Below are positions 51,508 to 64,000 of a stretch of 64,000 nucleotides of DNA, piece by piece. The notes under the pieces are model-generated. The model ran no database searches, was not told the DNA's origin, and worked only from the letters and a program-made list of their open reading frames with translations. Source of the DNA: Kappaphycus alvarezii (taxonomy: Eukaryota > Rhodophyta > Florideophyceae > Gigartinales > Solieriaceae); contig NADL03000471.1 of assembly GCA_002205965.3 (NCBI GenBank), positions 2,790,001 through 2,854,000 on the forward strand, given 5' to 3'. Made by a program: the position numbers and the translations under genes. Position 1 is the stretch's first letter; every line of letters starts with the position of its first letter.

Positions 51508-54500
51508 GTACGTAGAGAACTATGGACATGAAAAGAATTTTACTAGGAAGCGTTCTAGTTAAAATTTTCAACTAGTCAACGAATTTTTTGCCTCTTTTAT
51601 TAATTCTCGATGATGTACACGAATTATCGTAGCATTGATAATATTGAATTGGTAATAATCGCTTCTGCCGTCAATTTGGCGCGCAACTACAATGCACGCC
51701 AAAAGGTGTATTTTATTGATTAAATTTAAGTTATACGTGCAACACGAAAGTAAAAGTATGTAATAGTCGGCGAGGATGAATATTTTGGTGAAAAATGTAG
51801 TTCGACATTCGGGAGAGAAAAAGAGCCCGTCCCCGTGTAGCAATGAGCATGAATACGCATATCAAAAACCAAGGTTGCAAAAAGGTAGTTCTGTAGCTCC
51901 GCCAATTACAAATAGAACTATCCCCGTCTCAAGCACTGTAATATGTTCTTTTTTAACCCTACGAGAGCACTTTTTGCTAGTACATGGTTGGTGAGGATTC
52001 ACTGTTGGTTCTCAATCTTGGGAGTGTCGTCTATGAAATTGATGTGGTTGGAGTTTTTGAGAGTACTTAGGCTGCTCCAGGAAAGTTTTAGTACAAGGTC
52101 TAGAGGAAGGGAGATTCGGTGATGAAGACGGGAATTCTGGCTGATCTGACATTATTCAGCCATAAATACTTTGCTTTTGAGGGTGAATATTGTTGAAGGA
52201 GCATTCGAAGATCAGCAACAGTTGCTTAAGTTGATTTTTCTGTACGTAACCCAACAAGCAGGTGAGACATTTATGGCAGTGACAGCCCACTGGTATTTCT
52301 TAGTTGCATGGAGTGAGTGAATCCAGGTTAAGATTGGGCATTTGAAGGGAATGTATAGTCCATTTGCAAAATCCGAAACAGGTTAGCTAAATGGTGAGCA
52401 AGCATGGTATAATATTGAGCGTTTGAAAACTTAATATCCGCTCTTTTCTACGAAAGTTGCTTAATGATGCAGAATCCAGTTTTATTTCGAGGTTTCGCAG
52501 CGACATTTGTATTGAAGACTTACATCGTTTTTCTGTTCATGATCACTAAGTTGCTGTCCTTCCTTATCTTAGGTTTATCTTGGATTCCGAAGAGTTTTTC
52601 TTTGTTTAATTACGCCTTAATAATTTAGGATAAGTGATGATCCTTCTCTTGAACAGTTATAAATGACAGGTGTGCTTGAACTTCAACTTCAGTAAATTAT
52701 ATCCTAAAGTTACTTCCTCGGAGCGAATTATCTTTTAATCCGGCAGATTATCTAGGTTACCTCTAGAGGCTAACTTTCTTACACCTGACTGTACTATCGC
52801 TTTTTCGAGCCCGGCATGCACCTAATTAATGCTTCGACAAAGGCAGTGTCTACATTCTCTTTCACGTAGCCTTCTTTGGAGGCTATTATAGTCAAGTCTA
52901 CATGGTACGCTTTATTTTACTCTTTAATTATTCCAAATGATGTCGAAAACGCTCTAGATGACTTTAAATATAATATCTTTAACAAATCAGTTATAGATGG
53001 ACTGCAACTGACAATTTCAATGTTTTTTGTAACACGTTCGAAAGGGAGATGGACATTTAGGAAATGTCCCTCTAGGCAATAACCTCTACCCACCCTTCTT
53101 ATCTTTTAAAATTCCTAAACTTCTATGACTTGAATGGTACAGGCAAAAACCTGCCTTTAGCATCGACGATAACACGATATGGCCCGGATGCGACAAAAAA
53201 CCTTGTCTTTTAGACCGAATAGTCTGAAAACCGACAAAGCGAATAGTATAGAATTACAGTGTGGTATTATTTAGACAGTTATGGTTCTGAATTTTATATT
53301 TCGTTGCCTGGCCCATATTCCTTACAGTTTTAAGGTTAAATTTATGTTAAAAACTATTTCATCTGCGCCAGCTAGACACAGTAGGGTTTTGATTCGCGAT
53401 CCATGCCAATCTCATGCGCGTAGATCTGAATTTCTTGAAATAGACGCCTGTGGGTCGTAACCAAAGATTACGCGAGTATGCAATTTGCTTGCCATATATA
53501 TCACGGCCATTCTCATTAACAGTGGAGCTTATACACTTAGATTGTAACGAAAGTTCTTCTTTCATTTGGAACCTTTCATTATTTAGCCTAGAGATATTTC
53601 AAAACTCCTTTAGCGGCAGCGAAATTATTCGATTTCATAATTTCCACTGAATCCGTGCTTATTATAATAGAAAATATAACTTCATTGATTTTGCAGGGCT
53701 TTATTTTCATTATGTGGATGTTTTTTACTATCAAGTACTTTTTCCCATACGTCTCATGTGTCTAAACGGCCGTAGAATAGTCAGAGCAGGTTTAGATAAC
53801 AGCCACATGCGATCTCAAATTCAGGCAAAGGATTTTTGATTACATTTTTTCTCTCAAGCGGCTCCAAGTATTTAGTTTAATACTGACTGACATTAGAAGT
53901 ACACAAGTCGAACGCTAATGTTGCGACTATTCTGGAAAAGTAGACTCGAGTACTGATTTTGTAAAGTCGAAGAGTGCTGCAAAAATATTTTACTCATTTC
54001 ATCACTGTTTCGACCACTTACGCAACGGGCTTTGTACTTTTTAATATCTTTGATTGACGATTTGAGTAAGAGCACTAAGAGTAATACTTAGTAATGATAA
54101 GGGTAACTCATTTTCATTGGGGTTCTAGGTTCATAAACCCCTTGAAATTTCCGCTTTTAGTAATTTCCTTTATTTCTTTCCTTTTGGAAGGTCTAATTTT
54201 AGTGGTCTTGGATAGGTCATCGATCTCGTGAATTACCCCTAAGTCCGATAATAAATCATATTCTGATGACTAAAACTTTTAATATTCATGACTTGGGTTC
54301 GAGAAAAATGGGCAGTAGTTCTGGTGTGAAATAAAATTTCAGCCAAGCGATGTTAGACCGTTCAGTAGGGCCCTTATCGGGAACAAAGAATACGAAAATT
54401 TTTTGACAAGTTTGACAATACAAATTTCGAACAGTAACATTGATTCACCGGTGTAGTTTTATACGAACTTTTCGCGACGTACAAGAAGGAGGTCTCCGGA

Positions 54501-55297
54501 GAGATATGAGTGGTCCGCAGAATGCAGAAATGCGTTCGGAAATTCTCGACAAATTTTCGGCATGTTAATTTGGCCTTCAATTTAGTTGCGCGCAGTTTTA
54601 GCGAGTTATCTGCTTTGCGGTAATTTCTGACTGAGAAATCGAGTTTCGAGAGCTGTTTGTATTTTTAGGCCTTCACTGACTACAAGAACAGAAAGAATGA
54701 AGCCCTTCGTACTTAAAACTTCATTTCTAACCTTCACGATACATGGAAGAGCCATTTATTTTGTCCGTGCGCGGTTGATTTTCAAAACTTTTGCGGTAAG
54801 TACGTGCAGCACAACTTTTCATAATATATTTAGCACATATTGACCACTGGGTGTGATTCAATGTCTATTTTATTGACCAATAAATCTTAAATAGAGGTTA
54901 ACATCGGCAATAATTTCACTGCGTCTTGATATATGAAGCGTTAATACGATTTGGAAGCCCAGTATATATCGAGCATCAACTGCCAATATTCTCTAAAGAG
55001 ACGTTTTTGGTGTATATTACTCATAAATCGCTCAACGAAGAATATAATCCACAATGTATCGAACGTATGTATCACTTACATACATTATTTGAAGGAGTAT
55101 TCACTTCTTAATGCGCAAATTTTAGGCACAGAGTGGGTCTCAGAACTTATTAGGAGAGTGATAAATTCATTGGAATTTATTTCATTACCTTGAAATCCCT
55201 TTACGAATTCTCAATGTTGCGAGTGTGTTATCTTCCGATTTTGAGCCTTTTACGAGGCTGAAAACTTTCCTTGCTGACAAATGGAAGAATTTGGGAT
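51508..55297. other. AT-rich stretch without recognisable genes
   Basis: Open frames are all short (under about 95 codons), lie on both strands and show no known motifs. No repeat, tRNA or element end was recognised. It may be host intergenic DNA or contain short exons that cannot be called by eye. Confidence 0.5.
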
Positions 55298-55336
55298 AAC
55301 GCAGGGACAACCTAAGGCACCAGGGTACTGTTGCCA
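55298..55336 (+). repeat. Left flanking direct repeat of element N
   Basis: AACGCAGG(G)ACAACCTAAG followed by GCACCAGGGTACTGTTGCCA. It matches 61,225-61,262 with one indel and one change. It may be a very short LTR, the remnant of one, or a duplicated flank. Confidence 0.8.
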
Positions 55337-55447
55337 TATTCCGGAATACGGCATAGTGCGAGAGTGGTCCGCTACGTTGTTCTACAACCAATTGCAACCA
55401 CGTGAGAATGTGCCTTTGCACTTGCTGGAGCCTACAGTACCACGAGA

Positions 55448-57628
55448 GTGGGTGTCTGTACTAGACCTCCGAAACTTCAAGAAAATTCATCTCTGCGCGC
55501 CCATTTGCAAGAAACTGCAGAAGCGTCAAATCAAAGAACGACCGTGAAACATCGTCTTGGTCCTCGAATTCGTTCCGGTATACAAACTCGCCTCGGTGAA
55601 CGTAAAAGGCGCACCGGCTACGGGAGACAAGTGACCAACGCGACATCCAGACTTAGCATGCGTCGTCCGAAGCTTTCTTCTACTGCGTTAACTTATGCGG
55701 AAGGGGGTTTTTCAGACATGCCCAGCGGGGCCGAGCAGTCGGTCTTTAGACCTTCCAACCGAAGAATCGTTCCATGGAACAAATTGAGCTTGACAAGCGA
55801 TGAGCAGCACCAGGTCGTGAATGTATTTCGCGAATTCGACGACTACCATCCGGATGCAGATCCCGACCAAGTAGTTGAGATTATCCGTCAGAAGTAAACC
55901 GTTTAGCTCCTAACTAGGGTCAAAATGTTCTCGAACTACAACGTCTATAAGTGCATCAAACAATTTTTAGGGGCCAAGTCTGTGCCAGTAAGAGATCACG
56001 TCCTTGGCACTAACTTGATTATGACCAGAGTAGTAGCCGCAGTATGGCCAGAAAATACTCATGGTAACGACCTAAACGAAGCATTGGAACGTTGTAATGC
56101 GCACAGAGAGGGACGCGTAGCGCCCTCCGGGAATCCACTACAGTTTACCCCGCGAGACATCCAGATCCCGTCGAGGGGACAGGAACTGCAAACACAAGAC
56201 CCCATTGGTAACTTAGCCTCCCAAGGGCCCCAGCGGTCGGAGTTAGATGAGGTGAGACGTCGGTTGGATATCTTGGACCAGGGCGGCAGGTCCGAAAACG
56301 ACAAGGTAGCGAACCTGTACAGCAAAGTAGTCGCTTGTTACAAAGGTGACACATGCAAATTCGGCGGGACTAATGAGAAGAATTGGAACCAGGCCCGCGC
56401 GGATTACGTTTGCCATTCCGAGATGTTGTCTTTGACGCGCCAACAGAAACTGCTGTTCCTGTCAATAATCTTTCGAGATGAGGCGAAGTTTTTTATAACA
56501 GCGAGATCAGGCATATGAAGACCTGGGGCGAGGTGATAGGGATGCTAAACGAGCGATACAACGGCCACGCCCGTAAACGCTCGATAGTCGACGAGGTGCG
56601 AGGTTTACAGCTGCGCAGTTTCATAACCGAGGGTAACCACGAGGGTGAGGCACTGGAGAAGTTGGCGAGGCGCATAGAGAAGTTAAGTCCACAGTGTACC
56701 GCAGGACGGAACGGTGACGCCGACAAGCGCGATGCCCTCTATTATGGGTCCGGATGATGGATTTGGCCACCATGCCAATAGCCACACTGGAAGGGTCCAG
56801 CAAGACGTACAAACAACTTATGGATGTGCTGGAATCCGCGGAGCAGAATCACCGCATAAGAATGACAATCCAGGGCAAGGTGGGAAGTGGCAGGTCGATG
56901 CACTGGCAACCAAGTGGGGAAGGGTCGGCAAGGACAGAGTCACGAAACTTGGCACCAACCTCGTAGCCTTCGTCTGGTACCATGGAGAGTCACAGTATGG
57001 TCGAGACCCCCGAGCCCCGAAACGAAGCTAAATACCACATAAAAGAGACAAACGCTGTTATAACTGTGGAGGTAGGGATCACATTCTACCCAAATGCTCG
57101 CTCCCGAGGGACGATGACAGGGTAATGAAAAGCAGGATCAAGGATCTAATCCGCAATAAGAGCAAGAGCGAGCAGGTGAAGTTATTGCAGAAATTAATAT
57201 CCGAGCAGTCCGCGCACGTAAATTTTCTCTCCGAGCAATTGTTCGACCATTTGAAGGACTCTCAGAGCGCGAGCTCGAACAACGCCAGTGAGGGATCTGC
57301 TTCGGAGAGCGGTGACACCGACTCAGCCGGGGAGGAGGACTCCTCCTCGGACGCAGAGGGACGAGAGGATGAGGGCTTCCGGTACGTGATATACGCGCGA
57401 GTTGCGCTTCGCACCGGACACTCCGGGAGCGATCCGGGCTTTTCAAGCCCCCCGTCCGTTGAGTCAGAAGTTATCACCGCAGACTCTAATCCCTACTTGC
57501 CGGAGTGCACAGATCGCGCTTCGTGGCCGGCCGACACCAACACCGACATGACGCTCGTGGACGAGGGCTTCGATCCGAGGAATGAGTTTGAACACAACGG
57601 AGACACAGACATCGATTCGGATTTTTAG
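55448..57628 (+). pseudogene. Gag region of element N
   Basis: It starts with a basic segment (RLGPRIRSGIQTRLGERKRR, from about 55,550) in a frame open to 55,897. Next, 55,925-56,518 reads MFSNYNVYKCIKQFLGAKSV and later FGGTNEKNWNQARADY and QKLLFLSIIFRDEAKFFI. After a TGA the same frame continues KTWGEVIGMLNERYNGHARK and RGLQLRSFITEGNHEGEALE. A classic zinc knuckle CYNCGGRDHILPKC is at about 57,055-57,096, followed by a long open acidic/Ser-rich tail to 57,628 (GSASESGDTDSAGEEDSSSD). The role is RNA packaging and particle assembly by family analogy. Confidence 0.7.
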
Positions 57629-57699
57629 ACGGGAGTACAGAGTCGGCGTTGCGAAGTACTCCGCGCAACTAAGAACTCAACACTGTACGCGGCGAGCAG

Positions 57700-60600
57700 T
57701 GGAGTGCCCGCCATGTGGGCTGGGCCAGGCTTGTGACCCCTGGCGCGCGTCCAATCTGCGGTATACGCATAGTCAAGCGTATGAATTACCAGGAAAAAAA
57801 TGTTCACTCCAAGAATCATCGGAGCTTTGAAGGGTAATGCCTAGACATAGGGACACAGAGCTCATGCATCGGACTGGCCCAAGCAAAGGCCTACTGACAT
57901 GAGCGAGGAGTCAAATTGCGGATGAAGCGCTCCGACTACTCGTTACAGTTCGGAGACGGGCCGTACAGGAGTCTGGGGGTAATGGAGATTAGAATCCCGA
58001 CACCCGATGGATCGTTCATAGCCTTTGGGGCCGAAGTCGTCAAGGCAAACATACCGCTTCTCATCGGGATCGACGTATTGGACCAGGAACGACTAGTGGC
58101 TGACAATTTGTCTAACGTCCTGGAAAGACGCAGGTATGGATGGCGGCTACCTATTGCTCGGCGAAAGGGACAAATGTACTTGACGTGGGGTCTGTCCACA
58201 ACGCCTTTCACGCGACACGATTTTGTCAGAGCGGCCCAGGGCTGTGGGCCGGGCACGACATGGTTTACTCGGAAAGAATTGAAGAAGATGCACCTTCAGT
58301 TTTGTCATCCATCCGTGTAGAAGCTATACAATGTGCTCAAGCGCGTAGACCCCGAAAACACTAACGAGGAAACGAAAAGGACTCTAGAAAAAATAGTGGC
58401 GGCATGCAGCACCTACGCTAAGCACAGCCCACGCCCGCATTGTTTTAGGGTGACACTCCCGAAGGGGAGTGCGTCCACAACCACGAATTGGCCATAGATT
58501 TGGTATGCCTGGGCGCAAGACCTGCGCTTCACGTGGTTGACACTCACACTCACTTCAGCGCAGCGATGTTCTTGCCAGGAAAGAGTACCAAAGACGTTTG
58601 GAACTCCTTCATATTGTGCTGGGCGACGGCGTATGTCGGGTATCCGGATAAGTTCCGGGTGGATCAAGAGAGCATCTTCACCAGCCAGGAGTTCCGAACA
58701 CTATCAGAATCGGCTGGTATCGAAATACAGTTGTCTGGGGTCGAGTCCCATGATGCAATCGGAGTCACAGAGCACTATCATGAGCCGCTACGGATGATAT
58801 TCGCACGGATTCAAGAAGACGTGCCAGACATCGACACCCATATCGCACTGCAGCTCACCGTGAAGGCGATGAACCACACGATGTGACCCGAAGCGCTCGT
58901 GCAGTCGCTGTTGGTCTTTGGCTCTTTGCCACGCCTGTCGCCGCGTACTACTCCACTTTTGTCCCATTCGGACAGGATGGAGGCCATGGACGTCGCCCGC
59001 CTGTAAGTGGCTGAGATCGTCGCGGGGCTCAAGGTAAAGCGAGCTCTGCTGGCGAAGCTACCACCCGCCACGCGTTACTCGGTGAGTCCAGGGGAGGAGG
59101 TGTATGTCTATCCAGAGGTGGATGCAAAGGCCAAGAAGGCCTTCTGGAGTGGGCCTTACGCATTCACGAAAACTTTCAAAACCCAAGTATGGGTAATGCG
59201 CCTGGACGGAGGGGCGCAGTACAGTATAGACCACGTGTTGCCTCGGTCCGCTGGCGATGGTTGCACATTGATCAATTGGGTGAGCCACGCCGTCCGCGAG
59301 TGGCTATCATGGGGTAACAGCACAGCCCGGGTGTATGTCACTGAACAGTTGGGACCGGAAGACGCCCGACAGGAGGTCCCGCAGTTCATGGAGGCAAAAG
59401 AAAAGAGATTAAGGGGCTGATCGAAAAAAACGTGTACATATAAGGTAGTGTTAAAGGAAGACGTTCCGGACACGGCAAATGTGCTCGTCTGACGTCTTGT
59501 ACTGAGAATCAAGAACAAGGGCACCGACGCCGAAATATGCAAGGCGCGGTTTGTGGTCCAAGGGCATCGGGACCATGACAAGCACAAACTAGTACACTGG
59601 AGTGCAAATTTGCGGCAGAGCTCGATCCGCCTGTTGACAGCACTTGTTGCAGTTTTCGGGTTCCCGGTACAGTCCCAGGACGTGAACCAAGCATACCTAC
59701 AATCCGCAGACAAATTGATGCGGGACGTATACGTTGAGCCTCGGAAAGAATTTCAACTGGACCAGAACCAGTTGCTCAAGCTGCTCAAACCGTTGTACGG
59801 TCTCTCCGACGCGGGGGATTATTGGGACGTGACCATGACCCGACATTTACGTGAAGACTTAAAGATGGTCCAGTCCACGGTGGACGTAAGCCTGTTTTTT
59901 CAAGCGCCTTGGCAGTACGCTAGCTGGTTTGTCAGGAACTTATGTATATGACGGTATCCATGCCGGAACCGAAGAGTTCATGAGAGAATGCGATGAGACG
60001 CAGGCCAAGTTCGAATCGACGCCGAGGGATCTAGACAACTTCAAGTTTGCAGGGGTGCAAGTTGAAACAGTTTGCGAAGGAATTCGGTTGCACCAAGAGG
60101 AATATGCTAGGAGAATAAGGTCACTTCCCGACGACTGCAACTTCAGCGATTTCAGGTCAAGCAGGCCGATACTGTAATAATTAGCTCACACGCGGCCCGA
60201 TATTTCCTGTGCAGTCAACAAAATGACTCAGGTTACCGAAGGGAGTTTCGGTTTGGACGCAATACGAAGCATCAACAAATTTGCGCGCCATGCGCTCAGA
60301 ACAACGGGCAGGGGATTGCTCCAGCGGATATTTGACCTCAAATCACTCCACTTGCGATTCTGCACGGACGGATCCGTTGCAGGCAACCAGGATCGGTCCA
60401 CTCAATTGGGGTACATCGTGCTGCTGTGTGACAAGTACGACAAGTGCAAAATATTCCACTACAGTTACCACAAGAGTCGTAAAGTGGTTCGGTTTGTGCT
60501 CAGGGGAGAGGTATATGCGTTCGCAGATGGTAAGGATTTCGCGCTAGCTATCAAGAGGGACATTGAAGATATGACTGGTAAAATTCTCGCCGTGCGAATG

Positions 60601-60903
60601 TTTACAGACTCAAAGTCACTGTTTGACGTCATTACTAAGAACACTGTGACCGCCGAAAATAGATTAATGATTGATGGGTGTTCAGTGCGGGAGTTCTACG
60701 AGCGGTTCGATGTCAGCAACGTTGCGTGGATAAAGACGGCCTATAATCCGGCGTACGTAATGACCAAAGTGAAAGAAAACGACGTGCTGAACACCATTAT
60801 GAGCGTACAAACGGTGGCGCATCCTTTCGAACAATGGGTCATCCGAAACATCACAGAGAAACGCCAAGAATGGCATTCTGTTGGTACAGACCTTCGCGTT
60901 TAG
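57700..60903 (+). pseudogene. Pol of element N (protease, integrase, RT, RNase H)
   Basis: Protease: DIGTQSSCIGLAQAKAY (57,848-57,898) and IPLLIGIDVLDQERLV. Pre-integrase: KKMHLQFCHPSV (58,285-58,317). Integrase: ELAIDLVCLGARPALHVVDT (first Asp, ~58,495), FRVDQESIFTSQEF (second, ~58,665) and a Glu in GVTEHYHEPLRMIF (~58,780). RT: FVVQGHRDHDK (~59,550), SQDVNQAYLQSADKLMRDVY (59,675-59,735), LLKPLYGLSDAGDYWDVTM, and an active site reading GTYVYDGIHAGTEEF (YVYD for YVDD; Tyr at 59,947-59,949). RNase H is open at 60,223-60,903: LRFCTDGSVAG, LRGEVYAFADG, RMFTDSKSLFDVI and TAYNPAYVMTK, where the final Asp is Tyr (60,754-60,756). Frame changes occur near 58,900 and 59,920. Confidence 0.8.
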
Positions 60904-61224
60904 GAAAGCAGGGAGTGTGGATGAATAGATCCCAAGTGCACCTGTTAGCCAGGCTATTAAGTGGTTCGCATTGGCTTACGTGGAAACCTGGACAGGTACG
61001 AGGTAACCGTTTGGTTACTACCAATACAACCTGCAAAGTTCCGTACTTTAATATCGGCGACTTCTGAACGAATGTCGCTGCATTTAGGTGGCTCAACTCT
61101 TACGTGTGAAAGAGGATTGGGAGTGTTACTGAAGACCCACGATGGGCACAGTAAATGACAGAAAGATCAATTTTCTTTTTTTCTCAACTGGGCTGCACCT
61201 TTGACGGACAGTTCTGCAATGCCG

Positions 61225-61262
61225 AACGCAGGACAACCTAAGGCACCAGGGTACTTTTGCCA
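61225..61262 (+). repeat. Right flanking direct repeat of element N
   Basis: AACGCAGGACAACCTAAGGC then ACCAGGGTACTTTTGCCA, partner of 55,298-55,336. It lies 322 bases after the RNase H stop. Confidence 0.8.
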
Positions 61263-64000
61263 AAGTGAGGATAGTGAGTAGTAAAAATATAAGCACCCTC
61301 TAACCCTAACTACAGGTCTCCAGGCCACTGTTACTTTTAAGGTTTATCGTCTACATTTTTTTCTTGAGGTTGAATGCCCGCCCTCTGTTTTTTATCCATC
61401 AACTAGTGCTTCTCTAGATATTTCAATATTGTAAAATTCGATGCTTCCTTTACTGGGACGCAACCTGGGCCTCTATCGCGTGTATGGTTACTGTAAGCCT
61501 CAGCGCCCTCATAACACACTGTAACGATATTTTCCGGCGTTCTAAGCGGTTATATTGAGTCTTATCGTCTGAGCACATATTTTAAAACAAGAATGAGCCT
61601 CAAGATACCAATTGTGGACTCACGCTGGCTCCAAGACCAAAATGTCAGCAGTTATCCAACAGCTGTTGTTGAAGTGATGAAACCTGTAGGGACATATTAT
61701 AGATTCTACTGGGTTCAGAATAAATTTTTACGGAGCCTGATTTAGGGAACAACCCTGCAAATCCTTTTCATAGATTGAACTTGATCACATATATCGAGCA
61801 AAGTTTCAGTCAGTTTCCGAGTAAAAAAGACCCGAATCAACAAAATTATTCGCTTTTCATCTCATTTTGATCTTCATAGGATAATAGAGTTGATAAATAA
61901 TTACTAATATCTCAAAACCATTTACGAAATAGTTTAGACCTCGACAAAAATAGTAAACAACGCCATATTGAAATATTATTCGTTTAATATCTGACTTTAT
62001 CACGCGAGAAGGTTCTTAAGGTATCACGCAACGTTTTTGCATCCGGTGGTGTGAGCGGAGCATCTGAGCTTCATCTTACATTCCCCGTTGATTGAGAGAA
62101 GAATTCTAATATCAACTTTTCCGCACTAAAAATGGAAGTGGCCAGATCATTTTGAAAGGAAGAAGTCATGATCTTTTTCATAATCTTATCGACTTTGTAC
62201 TTTATATTCTAACGTGAAACTCATGTGTATCGCATCGATCTGCAATTTCTATTTCAGTAGATGAATTTGGAAGGTAGATGTGGCGGAAAATCAGTTCAAT
62301 GCGAGAACGAAAACAGAGAACGGATCCGGATTGTCTGTTTTACTACTTTTGTTTCCCGCCTCGTGTTCCTAAATTTTACAACCAATGATCGGTATCAGCA
62401 GCACATACACAGGTACGGAGGTAGCTTTGAACGTAAATTTAGATCAAGAAAGCAAAAATACCTTACTGAGAGAGTTGAAGCTGAACATCAGAGCTGGGAA
62501 AAGACGTTTGTGGGATTTATATTACCTGTGGGTGGTTTCTCGGGTAGAGGGTGAGATGCTACGCACTGCGAATGTAAATTTTGAAAGCCGGTGCTACTGT
62601 TAAATAAATCACAGTATCGGTAATAAATGACATTATCAAGCATAAAACCATTCACGTTGATATTGAAACGTGGCATAGCCATATTAAGGAAAATGTAGGG
62701 AAAATATTCTGCAAAAAATTATGTAAATGAGCTGAACTTTAAAAGAAGCTAAATTGGTTCTATTTTTTCGTCGCGTCCAGAAAAAAATTTCAAATAAGTA
62801 CGTAGTGGAATTTTTGGATGGTTTTAAATCAAAGTTTTAAATCACTCATTAAAAACATTCAGCAATTGCTCTTTGTGACGATGATCGTTATCTACCCTTC
62901 TTGGGAGACCTGAAGCGAATTCGCGTAGTTCATTATATTTTATCCTTCTCAGTCAGAGGACCCATGGCTACCCCCGTTTCTTACAGTTTCTCCTCCACGT
63001 GTAAATCTACTACTGCTGTCCTGCTTCATTCAAATGTTGATATCGTCGATTGCTAAAATTATGGGTACGGCCACGTGTAAAGAGATCGGTGCATGTGGTC
63101 CGTTTAGATCATAGTTAACTAAAACTTCCCGCATACAAACTTTAACGCAACGTATGGGTTCATTTAAGAAGAAATTATTCGTCTCACTGATGGGTTTCAA
63201 GCGGAACTCCTAAGCCACAGGTAAATTTTTCTGACCAGGACTCATTGAAACATAGACCAAGTAACTCTGTGTCATAGTGCGCTGTACCTGCGATTATTAG
63301 CTTCCAACATGAGCTTTTAATAGATATCCTCAGCGAAATTTCATTGCAAACTTGGCTCCATTACAATTTAAAGATATTTTATTATGTGTGGTAAAACTGG
63401 AAGCAGCCGTGTCCGGCATAGCAAAAATACCTTCGCGATCATCTCCTGTGCTGAATAAATCTCTTTTTCCGCCACTTTTTCTCTCTTTACTCGTTCATAG
63501 AATCCATCCAGAAGTTAAAGAACTCCATAAAAATTGCCTCTGTCTGCAAACTAGCTTAGTCATTGTCTTCTTGTGATAATTACTTTTTGCTTTGCGAATA
63601 TCCTGAAAAGTGATTATTCGCTCTCCACCGTAACTAAATGATATCTTACTAAATTAGAAAGTGGTTTTCGGTTACTAACGGTGTTTGAATTGTATGTAAG
63701 GGCTAAAGTTTTTACCTGATACTGAGAGTCGGTTGAATTATACCTTCGCGCGTGGATGACACAGTAAAATGGGTTTTTCCTTGCTTTCTAAAGGCAGCAT
63801 GTTCCGAAGCCATGTACTATGGCTCAGAGTTTCTGTCTACAGTTCATTTCCTGAAAGGGGTCCTAATAGAAAAAATCGGGCTCGAACACAGAAATCTTTC
63901 AAGAACCTGTTCGAAACTCCGTTGCTTTTGTGAGCATAAGCTAACTCCAATCTTTTTCCGTGTTTCATTCCGCATTTGCAAATATCATTCGGCATGCATT
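61263..64000. other. AT-rich stretch without recognisable genes
   Basis: No frame longer than about 100 codons and no known motif on either strand. A single CTAACCCTAAC word near 61,299 resembles a telomere unit but is not repeated. Nothing else could be supported. Confidence 0.5.

Larger units (their letters stand above)
55298..61262 (+). mobile_element. Ty1/copia-type element N (second lineage) between ~38-bp direct repeats
   Basis: A 6-kb block with higher GC content than its AT-rich surroundings carries, in copia order, gag with a zinc knuckle, protease, integrase, RT and RNase H on the plus strand. Direct repeats of about 38 bp (55,298-55,336; 61,225-61,262) bracket it; no longer LTR was found. 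The RT block KPLYGLSDAGDYW differs from the KALYGLKQ type of element K, so N is a separate lineage. Several stops and two catalytic Asp-to-Tyr changes are present. Confidence 0.8.

Noticed and set aside
61290..61312. Telomere-like CCCTCTAACCCTAAC
   Set aside because: Little more than one unit, not tandem, in the middle of AT-rich DNA.
1..64000. CRISPR arrays, rRNA genes, bacterial operons, integrated phage
   Set aside because: No regularly spaced direct repeats, no rRNA sequence and no clustered bacterial-style genes were seen.

Overview
This window is eukaryotic nuclear DNA made almost entirely of transposable elements and AT-rich non-coding sequence. There are no operon-like gene runs, rRNAs or convincing tRNAs. 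The coding relics belong to eukaryotic classes: DIRS/tyrosine-recombinase retroelements, Ty1/copia, Ty3/gypsy gag, non-LTR retrotransposons with a restriction-like endonuclease end, and Tc1/mariner. The host cannot be fixed by eye. A TE-rich alga (for example a red alga) or another protist fits, at low confidence. I recognise no ordinary host gene.

Layout. 1-2.9 kb: DIRS-type element A (minus) with an open gag-like frame and a broken RT/RNase H. 3.8-6.3 kb: copia relic B (minus). 7.3-8.6 kb: orphan gypsy-type Gag (minus). 9.1-22.4 kb: plus-strand non-LTR copies of two families. I call them alpha (copies D, F, G, H, I, L) and beta (copies E, J, M). Beta-E is inserted in alpha-D. 22.4-32.9 kb: beta-J, split by copia K, which has 217/215-bp LTRs and is itself split by alpha-L. 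33.9-36.1 kb: beta-M, split at a TA by a dead Tc1 element. 36.2-40.5 kb: element Q, a retroelement with a recognisable tyrosine recombinase and ~160-bp direct terminal repeats. 41.75-45.07 kb: element P, a relative of A.

At 45,076 the composition turns AT-rich and a 6.43-kb near-perfect palindrome begins (45,076-51,507; arms ~3.2 kb, ~0.2% different). Its centre carries nested repeats, and each arm carries a 28-bp perfect palindrome. The arms match no family I recognise. AT-rich sequence follows to 55.3 kb, then a second kind of copia element (N, 55.3-61.3 kb, plus) flanked by ~38-bp direct repeats, then AT-rich sequence to the end.

Relative order of insertion can be read from interruptions: alpha-L after K, K after J; E after D; Tc1 after M. 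All polymerase frames carry stops, frameshifts or catalytic changes, so none looks active as written. The palindrome is the least explained structure in the window.
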